Assembly: GCA_028583405.1 (NCBI GenBank)
Contig: CM053258.1
Location: 972,563 to 1,036,562 of the forward strand
Length of the DNA: 64,000 nt
Origin: Pogonophryne albipinna
Taxonomy: Eukaryota > Chordata > Actinopteri > Perciformes > Artedidraconidae
Reading direction: 5' to 3'
Below the pieces are notes generated by a model that was not told the origin of the DNA, ran no database searches, and was given only the letters and a program-made list of their open reading frames with translations. This document shows, one piece after another, positions 11,929 to 22,987 of this stretch (the stretch's first letter is position 1; each line of letters starts with the position of its first letter). The position numbers and the translations under genes are program-made.

Positions 11929-13046
11929 CACGACACAGACACAACCAGTGTTCAGAATGTTCCGTTTAATCAGGTCAGAGACAGGCAGGGTCAACACCAG
12001 GAAATCCAGCAGTCAGGCAAACAAATCCGAGAAGGGGCAGGAAGAACAGGGCTCAGACAGGGCTCAGAACAGGGCTCAGACAGGGCTCAGAACAGGGAAC
12101 AGGGCTCAGAACAGGGCTCAGAACAGGGAACAGGGCTCAGAACAGGGCTCAGAACAGGGCTCAGAACAGGGCTCAGACAGGGCTCAGAACAGGGAACAGG
12201 GCTCAGAACAGGGCTCAGAACAGGGAACAGGGCTCAGAGCAGGGCTCAGAACAGGGCTCAGAACAGGGAACAGGGCTCAGAACAGGGAACAGAACAGGGC
12301 TCAGAACAGGGCTCAGAACAGGGAACAGGGCTCAGAACAGGGCTCAGAACAGGGCTCAGAACAGGGAACAGGGCTCAGACAGGGCTCAGAACAGGGCTCA
12401 GAACAGGGCTCAGAACAGGGCTCAGAACAGGGCTCAGAACAGGGAACAGAACAGGGCTCAGAGCAGGGAACAGGGCTCAGAACAGGAGCACGACACAGAC
12501 ACAACCAGTGTTCAGAATGTTCCGTTTAATCAGGTCAGAGACAGGCAGGGTCAACACCAGGAAATCCAGCAGTCAGGCAAACAAATCCGAGAAGGGGCAG
12601 GAAGAACAGGGCTCAGACAGGGCTCAGAACAGGGCTCAGACAGGGCTCAGAACAGGGCTCAGAACAGGGAACAGGGCTCAGAACAGGGCTCAGAACAGGG
12701 AACAGGGCTCAGAACAGGGCTCAGAACAGGGCTCAGAACAGGGCTCAGAACAGGGCTCAGACAGGGCTCAGAACAGGGAACAGGGCTCAGAACAGGGCTC
12801 AGAACAGGGAACAGGGCTCAGAGCAGGGCTCAGAACAGGGCTCAGAACAGGGAACAGGGCTCAGAACAGGGAACAGAACAGGGCTCAGAACAGGGCTCAG
12901 AACAGGGAACAGGGCTCAGAACAGGGCTCAGAACAGGGCTCAGAACAGGGAACAGGGCTCAGACAGGGCTCAGAACAGGGCTCAGAACAGGGCTCAGAAC
13001 AGGGCTCAGAACAGGGCTCAGAACAGGGAACAGAACAGGGCTCAGA
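11929..13046. repeat. 560-bp tandem duplication inside LTR-like element
   Basis: The segment starting GCACGACACAGACACAACCA occurs at about 11930 and again at about 12488. In both, the next ~120 bp are identical (TTCAGAATGTTCCGTTTAAT and onward) and run into the 12-bp array. Matching landmarks are 560 bp apart, so a block of leader plus array was duplicated in tandem. Confidence 0.9.
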
Positions 13047-13378
13047 GCAGGGAACAGGGCTCAGAACAGGGAACAGGGCTCAGAACAGGGAACAGGGCTC
13101 AGAACAGGGCTCAGAACAGGGAACAGGGTTCAGAACAGGGCTCAGAACAAGGAACAGGGCTCAGAGCAGGGCTCAGAACAGGGAACAGGGCTCAGAACAG
13201 GGCTCAGAACAGGGAACAGGGTTTAGAACAGGGCTCAGAACAAGGAACAGGGCTCAGAACAGGGCTCAGAACAGGGCTCAGAACAGGGAACAGAACAGGG
13301 CTCAGAGCAGGGAACAGGGCTCAGAGCAGGGCTCAGAACAGGGAACAGGGCTCAGAACAGGGAACAGGGCTCAGAACC
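12047..13378. repeat. 12-bp (GGGCTCAGAACA) minisatellite with GGGAACA variants
   Basis: Units CAGGGCTCAGAA alternate with short CAGGGAA units. The run is interrupted by the duplicated leader at about 12487-12606. Since 12 is a multiple of 3, long E/Q/G/S-rich open frames appear; they are artefacts. Confidence 0.97.
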
Positions 13379-13596
13379 AGGCAATCCGTCAGACAGGCAA
13401 ACAAATCCAAACAGGGGGCAGGAAGGAACTTGAGGTCCGGTGTCAGGCAGGCAGGGGTCAAAACCGGGCAGGACAGGTAACTAGGCTGGAGAATATCAAA
13501 CGCTGGAGAGCTTGGCAGAATAGACTAGACGATCTGTCAGAGGACAAGTGAGAGTGAGGTGGTATAAATACTGTGGAGTAATGAGGGAATGAGTAG

Positions 13597-15050
13597 CAGG
13601 TGAGGGGAAGGGCTGGGGAGACCAGGTGAGGGGAAGGGCTGGGGAGACCAGGTGAGGGGAAGGGCTGGGGAGACCAGGTGAGGGGAAGGGCTGGGGAGAC
13701 CAGGTGAGGGGAAGGGCTGGGGAGACCAGGTGAGAGGGAGGGCTGGGGAGACCAGGTGAGGGGAAGGGCTGGGGAGACCAGGTGAGAGGGAGGGCTGGGG
13801 AGACCAGGTGAGGGGAAGGGCTGGGGAGACCAGGTGAGGGGAAGGGCTGGGGAGACCAGGTGAGAGGGAGGGCTGGGGAGACCAGGTGAGGGGAAGGGCT
13901 GGGGAGACCAGGTGAGGGCTTGGGAGACCAGGTGAGGGGAAGGGCTGGGGAGACCAGGTGAGGGGAAGGGCTGGGGAGACCAGGTGAGGGGAAGGGCTGG
14001 GGAGACCAGGTGAGAGGGAAGGGCTGGGGAGACCAGGTGAGGGCTTGGGAGACCAGGTGAGGGGAAGGGCTGGGGAGACCAGGTGAGGGCTTGGGAGACC
14101 AGGTGAGGGGAAGGGCTGGGGAGACCAGGTGAGGGGAAGGGCTGGGGAGACCAGGTGAGAGGGAGGGCTGGGGAGACCAGGTGAGGGGAAGGGCTGGGGA
14201 GACCAGGTGAGGGCTTGGGAGACCAGGTGAGGGGAAGGGCTGGGGAGACCAGGTGAGGGCTGGGGAGACCAGGTGAGGGGAAGGGCTGGGGAGACCAGGT
14301 GAGAGGGAAGGGCTGGGGAGACCAGGTGAGGGCTTGGGAGACCAGGTGAGGGGAAGGGCTGGGGAGAACAGGTGAGGGGAAGGGCTGGGGAGACCAGGTG
14401 AGGGGAAGGGCTGGGGAGACCAGGTGAGGGGAAGGGCTGGGGAGACCAGGTGAGAGGGAAGGGCTGGGGAGACCAGGTGAGGGCTTGGGAGACCAGGTGA
14501 GGGCTGGGGAGACCAGGTGAGGGGAAGGGCTGGGGAGACCAGGTGAGGGGAAGGGCTGGGGAGACCAGGTGAGAGGGAAGGGCTGGGGAGACCAGGTGAG
14601 AGGGAGGGCTGGGGAGACCAGGTGAGGGGAAGGGCTGGGGAGACCAGGTGAGAGGGAGGGCTGGGGAGACCAGGTGAGGGGAAGGGCTGGGGAGACCAGG
14701 TGAGGGGAAGGGCTGGGGAGACCAGGTGAGGGGAAGGGCTGGGGAGACCAGGTGAGGGGAAGGGCTTGGGAGACCAGGTGAGGGCTGGGGAGACCAGGTG
14801 AGGGCTGGGGAGACCAGGTGAGAGGGAGGGCTGGGGAGACCAGGTGAGGGGAAGGGCTGGGGAGACCAGGTGAGGGGAAGGGCTGGGGAGACCAGGTGAG
14901 GGGAAGGGCTTGGGAGACCAGGTGAGGGCTGGGGAGACCAGGTGAGGGCTGGGGAGACCAGGTGAGAGGGAGGGCTGGGGAGACCAGGTGAGGGGAAGGG
15001 CTGGGGAGACCAGGTGAGGGCTTGGGAGACCAGGTGAGGGGAGTGAGCTG
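13597..15050. repeat. 26-bp G-rich minisatellite, about 55-60 units
   Basis: The main unit is CCAGGTGAGGGGAAGGGCTG plus GGGAGA. Variants include a 20-bp form (AGGTGAGGGCTTGGGAGACC) and GAGAGGGAGGG. G tracts of 3-4 repeat densely on the + strand. Both minus-strand frames stay open for about 500 codons of P/S/L repeats only because of composition and period; they are not genes. Confidence 0.97.
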
Positions 15051-15167
15051 ATTGCAAGAGCCTGGAGGAATGCGGGATCTGAAATGACAGGAGAGTTTAG
15101 ATGAGCCAAACCAAAAAACAACAATATATGTGTCTGACTTGTGACACCTTTCTGCTTTAACATTAGC

Positions 15168-16556
15168 ATCCTTTACTCAAGTAGAAGTAAAGAGGCTTTG
15201 AAGTGTACTTCAGTAAAAAGTACCCATAACTAGCAGCTGTTTTAAAGAGTACCTGACCTCCCTTTATATTAATAGAACAATAATGTCATTGTTAGCTAAT
15301 GAATGTTTCCATGCTGAACAACGGCAACATGACAACGTTTCCATTGGTCCCTCTTCTTTAGAGAAGACCAGGAAATGATGGATACACGGATCGTGTTCAA
15401 ATCAATAGGCACGCAATGACTCTAAAGAATAATGATCACGCCACCAAACACACATTCAGACTAAAGGAACCAGCTGTTTGGAAAATGAGAGAAGTAGAAA
15501 GTACAAGTATTTGAGTTCAACATGTAAGAAGTAGAAAGTACAGGTATTTGGGTTCAACATGTAAGAAGTAGAAAGTACAGGTATTTGGGTTCAACATGTG
15601 AGAAGTAGAAAGTACAGGTATTTGGGTTCAACATGTAAGAAGTAGAAAGTACAGGTATTTGTGTTCAACATGTAAGAAGTAGAAAGTACAGGTACTTGGG
15701 TTCAACATGTAAGAAGTAGAAAGTACAGGTATTTGGGTTCAACATGTAAGAAGTAGAAAGTACAGGTATTTGGGTTCAATATGTAAGAAGTAGAAAGTAC
15801 AGGTATTTGGGTTCAACATGTAAGAAGTAGAAAGTACAGGTATTTGTGTTCAACATGTAAGAAGTAGAAAGTACAGGTATTTGTGTTCAACATGTAAGAA
15901 GTAGAAAGTACAGGTATTTGGGTTCAACATGTAAGAAGTAGAAAGTACAGGTACTTGGGTTCAACATGTAAGAAGTAGAAAGTACAGGTATTTGAGTTCA
16001 ACATGTAAGAAGTAGAAAGTACAGGTATTTGTGTTCAACATGTAAGAAGTAGAAAGTACAGGTATTTGGGTTCAACATGTAAGAAGTAGAAAGAACAGGT
16101 ATTTGGGTTCAACATGTAAGAAGTAGAAAGTACAGGTATTTGGGTTCAACATGTAAGAAGTAGAAAGTACAGGTATTTGTGTTCAACATGTAAGAAGTAG
16201 AAAGTACAGATACTTGGGTTCAACATGTAAGAAGTAGAAAGTACAGGTATTTGGGTTCAACATGTAAGAAGTAGAAAGTACAGGTATTTGTGTTCAACAT
16301 GTAAGAAGTAGAAAGTACAGGTACTTGGGTTCAACATGTAAGAAGTAGAAAGTACAGGTATTTGGGTTCAACATGTAAGAAGTAGAAAGTACAGGTATTT
16401 GGGTTCAACATGTAAGTACAGGTATTTGGGTTCAACATGTAAGAAGTCAAAGTAAAAAGTCGTCAGGAAAATAAGTAGTGGAGTAAAGCATTGATACCAG
16501 AAAAATGTACTCAAGTACAGTAACAAAGTATTTATACTCCACTACTTCCCACCTCT
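15168..16556 (-). mobile_element. Element copy B, inverted relative to copy A
   Basis: On the minus strand it starts AGAGGTGGGAAGTAGTGGAG and contains the same 37-bp minisatellite and the same ~265-bp unique segment (CCAGCTGTTTGG, GTTGCCGTTGTTCAGC) as copy A. It lacks the LINE insertion and lacks the last ~80 bp of copy A, ending within CTTTACTCAAG. It is therefore a truncated second copy that supplies an empty site for the LINE fragment in copy A. Confidence 0.8.
15493..16445 (-). repeat. 37-bp minisatellite, about 26 units (inverse)
   Basis: Reverse complement of the array in copy A. A shortened unit occurs near 16410, and scattered ACTTGGG, GTTTGGG and GAACAGG variants are present. Confidence 0.97.
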
Positions 16557-17397
16557 GCATATAGATTATATTTGGGATCATCACAGCTACAGTCGGATGG
16601 TTTTACATAACTTAGCCCCAAGATATTAAAGTGACTGCCTCTCATTTGATCACCCTGCAAGGACACTCAGATCCTCCAATAGTTTACTTTTAGAAGTACC
16701 TAGAATACATTACAAAAAAAACATTTAATCTTAGAACGGCAACCTCAATTGGAATTTAAAAAAGTAAATTAAAGACCTATATTTTGTATTTGGTGTACCA
16801 ACCCTTTAGTAGTATCACTGTTCATGTCTTATGGGTTTACGGTTCAGTGATTTAACTCTTTCTGTTTGTTTATACCTTTGTTTTTAATGATGTTCTTCAA
16901 TTGTTATTTTCAAACTAGTTTTATTATTATTATTATTTCACAGCCTCCATTCTCCATTATTGACTGGCATATGGAAATGGGCCAGAATCTCACATGAGGA
17001 CATTATTAATAACTGTTGAGTTGTAGATGCTCTGCTGTGAGGAAGAAGAACCAGAACATATCAGACCTCGATCTAAAGCTCATGTGGAAAGTTATATTAT
17101 TACCGATTTGACTCGATATCAGGAGTTTGAAAAACTCTTAATTCTTCTTAATTTGCTGTGAACTGTTGCTCCCTTTTCCTGCAGAGATGTAATTCCTCCT
17201 CTTCCTCCTCCTTTGGAAACTCTCGGCTGTCTGTAACTCGAGGTCAGAGAAAGTGGGCGTGCGAGCAGAAAATCGACCATCTGGGAAAAAAATATGTGAA
17301 TAATTTTTTCTCCTCCTCGAAATGCTTCTCCAAAAACATGCTCTGCTGATTTCCCCCAAAACACATCTCATTAACTAAACAAACAGAAACACAATCA
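16557..17397. other. No gene; possible LINE C-terminal remnant
   Basis: At about 16660-16725 the + strand encodes a string like ARTLRSSNSLLLEVPR. This resembles the LRSS-x-LL-x-VPR motif seen near the C terminus of several non-LTR retrotransposon polyproteins. The frame is short and broken, and nothing else is recognised. Confidence 0.35.
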
Positions 17398-19511
17398 TCC
17401 AGTGGAGACACAGGAGAGGACTCTTTAAAGTAGAGACACTACATACTGATATACACCTGAACATCAGCAGGAGAGGACTCTTTAAAGTAGAGACACTACG
17501 TACTGATATACACCTGAACATCAGCAGGAGAGGACTCTTTAAAGTAGAGACACTACATACTGATATACACCTGAACATCAGCAGGAGAGGACTCTTTAAA
17601 GTAGAGACACTACATACTGATATACACCTGAACATCAGCAGGAGAGGACTCTTTAAAGTAGAGACACTACATACTGATATACACCTGAACATCAGCAGGA
17701 GAGGACTCTTTAAAGTAGAGACACTACATACTGATATACACCTGAACATCAGCAGGAGAGGACTCTTTAAAGTAGAGACACTACATACTGATATACACCT
17801 GAACATCAGCAGGAGAGGACTCTTTAAAGTAGAGACACTACATACTGATATACACCTGAACATCAGCAGGAGAGGACTCTTTAAAGTAGAGACACTACAT
17901 ACTGATATACACCTGAACATCAGCAGGAGAGGACTCTTTAAAGTAGAGACACTACATACTGATATACACCTGAACATCAGCAGGAGAGGACTCTTTAAAG
18001 TAGAGACACTACATACTGATATACACCTGAACATCAGCAGGAGAGGACTCTTTAAAGTAGAGACACTACATACTGATATACACCTGAACATCAGCAGGAG
18101 AGGACTCTTTAAAGTAGAGACACTACATACTGATATACACCTGAACATCAGCAGGAGAGGACTCTTTAAAGTAGAGACACTACATACTGATATACACCTG
18201 AACATCAGCAGGAGAGGACTCTTTAAAGTAGAGACACTACATACTGATATACACCTGAACATCAGCAGGAGAGGACTCTTTAAAGTAGAGACACTACATA
18301 CTGATATACACCTGAACATCAGCAGGAGAGGACTCTTTAAAGTAGAGACACTACATACTGATATACACCTGAACATCAGCAGGAGAGGACTCTTTAAAGT
18401 AAAGACACTACATACTGATATACACCTGAACATCAGCAGGAGAGGACTCTTTAAAGTAGAGACACTACATACTGATATACACCTGAACATCAGCAGGAGA
18501 TGACTCTTTAAAGTAGAGACACTACATACTGATATACACCTGAACATCAGCAGGAGAGGACTCTTTAAAGTAGAGACACTACATACTGATATACACCTGA
18601 ACATCAGCAGGAGAGGACTCTTTAAAGTAGAGACACTACATACTGATATACACCTGAACATCAGCAGGAGAGGACTCTTTAAAGTAAAGACACTACATAC
18701 TGATATACAGCTGAACATCAGCAGGAAAGGACTCTTTAAAGTAGAGACACTACATACTGATATACAGCTGAACATCAGCAGGAGAGGACTCTTTAAAGTA
18801 GAGACACTACATACTGATATACACCTGAACATCAGCAGGAGAGGACTCTTTAAAGTAAAGACACTACATACTGATATACAGCTGAACATCAGCAGGAGAG
18901 GACTCTTTAAAGTAGAGACACTACATACTGATATACACCTGAACATCAGCAGGAGAGGACTCTTTAAAGTAGAGACACTACATACTGATATACACCTGAA
19001 CATCAGCAGGAGAGGACTCTTTAAAGTAGAGACACTACATACTGATATACACCTGAACATCAGCAGGAGAGGACTCTTTAAAGTAGAGACACTACATACT
19101 GATATACACCTGAACATCAGCAGGAGAGGACTCTTTAAAGTAGAGACACTACATACTGATATACACCTGAACATCAGCAGGAGAGGACTCTTTAAAGTAG
19201 AGACACTACATACTGATATACACCTGAACATCAGCAGGAGAGGACTCTTTAAAGTAGAGACACTACATACTGATATACACCTGAACATCAGCAGGAGAGG
19301 ACTCTTTAAAGTAGAGACACTACATACTGATATACACCTGAACATCAGCAGGAGAGGACTCTTTAAAGTAGAGACACTACATACTGATATACACCTGAAC
19401 ATCAGCAGGAGAGGACTCTTTAAAGTAGAGACACTACATACTGATATACACCTGAACATCAGCAGGAGAGGACTCTTTAAAGTAGAGACACTACATACTG
19501 ATATACACCTA
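17398..19511 (-). repeat. 57-bp minisatellite block 1, about 37 units
   Basis: The + strand unit reads GAACATCAGCAGGAGAGGAC, TCTTTAAAGTAGAGACACTA, CATACTGATATACACCT. Because 57 is 3x19, one minus frame reads [19 protein letters not shown] repeatedly and one plus frame reads [19 protein letters not shown] repeatedly. Neither is a protein gene. Between about 18399 and 18890 a run of variant units (GTAAAG, AGATGACTC, CAGCTGAAC, GGAAAGGAC) repeats in the same order in block 2. Confidence 0.98.
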
Positions 19512-22382
19512 AACATAAGATCTCTAGCATCTAAAGCAATATTGGTAAATGATTTAATATCAGATTATAATATTGATATATGCTGTCTCACTGAAACTTG
19601 GTTGAGACATGAAGAATATGTCAGCATAAATGAGGCCACTCCACCCAGCCATATCAATACTCATATTGCCCGAGGCGTGGGCCGAGGAGGTGGAGTTGCA
19701 GCAATCTTTGACTCAAGTTTACTTATCAATACTAAACCAAAATTAAATTATACCTCCTTTGAAAGTCTCGTTTTTAGTCTTACGCATCCGACCTGGAAAA
19801 CTTTGCAGCCAATCTTATTTGTTACAGTGTACCGTGCACCAGGTCCTTATTCAGAATTCTTATCAGAATTCTCTGAGTTTTTATCAACTTTGGTTCTTAA
19901 AACAGATAAAGTAATTATCGTAGGTGACTTTAATATTCATGTTGACGATGATAAAAATAGCCTTACTGTTGCATTTAACTCTATATTAGATTCTGTTGGT
20001 TTCTGTCAGAGTGTAAATAAACCAACCCACTGCTATAATCACACTCTCGACCTTGTTCTGACTTATGGTATTGAAATTGAGCAACTATTAGTCGAACCGC
20101 ATAATCCTGCTTTATCTGACCATTTCTTAGTAACTTTTGAAGTACTGTTACTAGACTACAAAGCATTAGTCAAAAGCTCCTGCAGCAGAAACCTATCTGT
20201 TAGTGCTATAGCCAAATTTAAGGAAGAGATTCCACCAATACTTAACTCGATAGCATGTCTGCATGTAGGGGAGGAAACTTATACAAAATGTACACCACCC
20301 CAAATTGATCATGTTGTTGATAGTGCTACAGATGCGCTGCGAATAAAATTAGACTCTGTTGCTCCTTTGAAAAAGAAGAAAATAAAACAACATAGATTAG
20401 CTCCATGGCATAATGCCGAAACCCGCAAAATAAAGCAAAAGTCGAGACAACTTGAAAGGATATGGCGTTCCACTAAACTTGAAGAATCTCGTTTAATTTG
20501 GCATATTACTCTCAATGAATATAAGAAAGCACTGCGTAAAGCGAGAGCAGCCTACTACTCTTCATTAATAGATGAGAATAAGAATAATGCAAGATTTCTT
20601 TTCAGCACTGTAGCCAGGCTGACAGAGAGCCACAGCTCGATTGAGCCTTCTATTCCCATAGCACTCAGTAGTAATGATTTTATGTGCTTTTTTAACGATA
20701 AAATTGTTACTCTTAGAAACAAAATTAATGACCTCTTGCCTTTGACCAGTATAGTGTTATCAACAGCTCCCGGAAACGTAAGTTCTAATATTACACTAGA
20801 TAGTAAACTAGAATGCTTTTCAGCCATTAACCTTGAACAATTAAATTCAATGATTCTCTCTTCTAAACCATCAACGTGTATGTTAGACCCAATTCCAACT
20901 AAGCTGTTGAAGGAAGTTTTTCCATTAATTGGCACTTCTTTATTAAATATTATGAATATGTCTTTATTATCAGGCTATGTTCCACAATCATTCAAAGTAG
21001 CAGTGATAAAACCGCTTCTTAAAAAGCACAACCTCGATCCAGAGGTTTTAGCCAATTATAGACCTATTTCTAATCTTCCGTTCCTCTCAAAGATTCTTGA
21101 GAAAGCGGTCGCAAAACAGCTGTGTGATTACTTAAAAAACAATGATTTATCTGAAGATTTCCAGTCTGGCTTTAGAACACATCATAGCACAGAGACAGCT
21201 CTGGTTAAAGTCACAAATGACATTCTAATAGCCTCAGACAAGGGACTTGTCTCTATTCTTGTTTTGCTCGATCTCAGTGCTGCATTTGATACTATCGATC
21301 ATGATATCTTATTGCAAAGACTAGAGCACTTAGTTGGCATACAGGGAACTGCTTTAGGCTGGTTTAGGTCCTATCTATCTGAACGCTCTCAGTTTGTACG
21401 TGTCAATGATGAATCTTCCACGCAAACCAAAGTTAGCCATGGAGTGCCACAGGGCTCAGTGCTCGGACCAATTTTGTTCACATTATATATGCTTCCGTTA
21501 GGCAATATTATAAGGAATCATTCTGTAAATTTTCATTGTTATGCAGATGATACTCAACTATATTTATCAATCAAGCCTGATGAAATTAATCATCTAAATA
21601 AAATTCAAGACTGCCTCAAGGACTTAAAAACGTGGATGACCTTAAACTTTTTGATGTTAAACACGACCAAAACTGAAGTTATTGTACTTGGCCCGAAGAA
21701 TCTACGAAACAAATTATCTAAAGATATACTAACTATGGATGGCATTAATTTGGCCTCCAGTGAGACTGTAAGGAATCTTGGTGTTATATTTGATCAGGAT
21801 TTATCCTTTAACGCCCACATAAAATCAATTTCAAGGACCGCCTACTTCCATCTACGTAACATTGCAAAAATCAGGCATATCTTGCCTCAAAACGATGCAG
21901 AGAAACTAGTCCATGCATTTGTTACTTCAAGGCTGGATTATTGTAACTCTTTATTATCAGGGTGTACCAAGAAGTCAGTCAAGTCGCTTCAGCTGATTCA
22001 AAATGCTGCAGCTCGTGTACTAACCAGAGTTAGGAAAAGGGACCACATTACTCCTGTTCTGGCTGCCTTACACTGGCTCCCTATAGAACACAGGATAGAA
22101 TTTAAAATTCTTCTTCTCGCCGACAAAGCCCTTAATGGGCAGGCGCCATCTTACCTTAAAGAACTCATTATACCCTACTGTCCTACTAGGGCATTGCGTT
22201 CCAAGAATGCAGGGTTGTTGGTTGTTCCTAGAGTCTCTAAAAGTACAATGGGAGCCAGAGCCTTTTCTTATCAAGCTCCACATTTGTGGAATCAGCTTCC
22301 AGTTTGTGTTCGGGCGGCAGACACCCTATCCGTTTTTAAGAGTGCGCTTAAGACCTTCCTTTTTGATAAATCTTATAGTTAG
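19512..22382 (+). CDS. LINE endonuclease-reverse transcriptase ORF (5' truncated)
   Basis: One frame stays open for about 956 codons from the junction to a TAG at 22380-22382. The N terminus is an APE-type endonuclease: LNIRSL (first residues), CLTETW about residue 26, GDFNIHVD about 137 and a C-proximal SDH near 203. The reverse transcriptase follows, with [30 protein letters not shown] and the catalytic YADD. The C terminus has [15 protein letters not shown] and PHLWNQLP, typical of the L2/CR1 group. An unbroken frame suggests a recent insertion, but the missing 5' end makes independent mobility unlikely. The frame is also open upstream through the minisatellite, so no authentic start codon can be assigned. 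Confidence 0.9.
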   Translation, partial: NIRSLASKAILVNDLISDYNIDICCLTETWLRHEEYVSINEATPPSHINTHIARGVGRGGGVAAIFDSSLLINTKPKLNYTSFESLVFSLTHPTWKTLQPILFVTVYRAPGPYSEFLSEFSEFLSTLVLKTDKVIIVGDFNIHVDDDKNSLTVAFNSILDSVGFCQSVNKPTHCYNHTLDLVLTYGIEIEQLLVEPHNPALSDHFLVTFEVLLLDYKALVKSSCSRNLSVSAIAKFKEEIPPILNSIACLHVGEETYTKCTPPQIDHVVDSATDALRIKLDSVAPLKKKKIKQHRLAPWHNAETRKIKQKSRQLERIWRSTKLEESRLIWHITLNEYKKALRKARAAYYSSLIDENKNNARFLFSTVARLTESHSSIEPSIPIALSSNDFMCFFNDKIVTLRNKINDLLPLTSIVLSTAPGNVSSNITLDSKLECFSAINLEQLNSMILSSKPSTCMLDPIPTKLLKEVFPLIGTSLLNIMNMSLLSGYVPQSFKVAVIKPLLKKHNLDPEVLANYRPISNLPFLSKILEKAVAKQLCDYLKNNDLSEDFQSGFRTHHSTETALVKVTNDILIASDKGLVSILVLLDLSAAFDTIDHDILLQRLEHLVGIQGTALGWFRSYLSERSQFVRVNDESSTQTKVSHGVPQGSVLGPILFTLYMLPLGNIIRNHSVNFHCYADDTQLYLSIKPDEINHLNKIQDCLKDLKTWMTLNFLMLNTTKTEVIVLGPKNLRNKLSKDILTMDGINLASSETVRNLGVIFDQDLSFNAHIKSISRTAYFHLRNIAKIRHILPQNDAEKLVHAFVTSRLDYCNSLLSGCTKKSVKSLQLIQNAAARVLTRVRKRDHITPVLAALHWLPIEHRIEFKILLLADKALNGQAPSYLKELIIPYCPTRALRSKNAGLLVVPRVSKSTMGARAFSYQAPHLWNQLPVCVRAADTLSVFKSALKTFLFDKSYS

Positions 22383-22987
22383 GGCTGATTAGATTCAGCC
22401 CCTAGTTTTGCTGATAGGCTTAGTTTGTCGGGGGACATCTTACTTCTTCCTTCTCTCTGTCTATACCTGTGTACTCTCATGTTCCGATTAACCCAGCTTC
22501 CCCAAATTTCTTTCTTTTTGGTGTCTATATACGCTGGGATCCGGAGTCATGGATGATCCTGCGGTCCTGTGTCCTGCATCGCGAGCCCTGGATCTTGAGT
22601 CGTGGCTGTGGTCATGGATCATAGGTCCTGGATGGATATCCTCGTGGATTCGTCTTCCTATTATACAAACACATGCATTTCCAAACATTTGGACTACCTA
22701 TGTTGCAAATGTATTATCATTTCAATTTACACACGGCATCTATTGCACGTCTGTCCGTCCTGGGAGAGGGATCCCTCCTCTGTTGCTCTCCCTGAGGTTT
22801 CTCCCATTTTTCCCTTTAAAACTGTGGGTTTTCTTCGGAAGTTTTTCCTTGTACGATGTGAGGGTCTAAGGACAGAGGGTGTCGTATTGTCATACTGATA
22901 TTTTGTACAAACTGTGAAGTCCACTGAGACAAATGTAACATTTGTGATATTGGGCTATATAAATAAACATTGATTGATTGATTGATT
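22383..22987 (+). other. LINE 3' UTR with tetranucleotide tail
   Basis: A conserved UTR, shared with the inverted fragment at 10353-11211, ends in TATAAATAAACATTGATTGA and further TTGA units. The tail is the region expected to be recognised by the LINE reverse transcriptase. Confidence 0.8.

Larger units (their letters stand above)
11894..15146. mobile_element. LTR-like element swollen by minisatellites
   Basis: The element starts TGTCACGCTCACAGG and ends GTGTCTGACTTGTGACA. It is flanked on both sides by CCTTT (11889-11893 and 15147-15151), a perfect 5-bp target-site duplication. The TG...CA ends and 5-bp duplication fit a solo LTR, although short inverted termini (TGTCAC/GTGACA) also allow a DNA element. 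About 85% of the body is 12-bp and 26-bp minisatellite. GGTATAAATACTGTGG near 13560 is a TATA-like motif. No protein domain is present. Confidence 0.65.
19512..22987 (+). mobile_element. L2-like LINE, 5' truncated, inserted in minisatellite
   Basis: Encodes an endonuclease/reverse-transcriptase ORF, then a ~600-bp 3' UTR ending in a (TGAT)n-type tail, as in fish L2 elements. The 5' flank ends GATATACACCT and the 3' flank resumes GAACATCAGCAGG; joined, they make one perfect 57-bp unit. The insertion thus caused neither loss nor a visible target-site duplication. A 5' junction word (ACATAAGATC against array ACATCAGCAG) suggests microhomology joining. The 5' UTR and N-terminal coding part are missing. 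Confidence 0.9.

Noticed and set aside
12508..13551. 347-codon E/Q/G/S-rich open frame
   Set aside because: Encoded by the 12-bp minisatellite and partly duplicated with the 560-bp block; no protein evidence.
13496..15169. Two ~500-codon proline-rich minus-strand open frames
   Set aside because: Artefact of the 26-bp C-rich array lacking stop triplets in two frames; no signal peptide, domain or splice structure.
17375..19516. 713-codon minus-strand open frame of repeated [19 protein letters not shown]
   Set aside because: The 57-bp period is a multiple of three, so frames stay open by construction. The same holds on the other strand, there is no domain, and it is interrupted wherever a unit changes length. 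The same applies to the frames at 22955-24532, 56152-58248 and 58438-60223.
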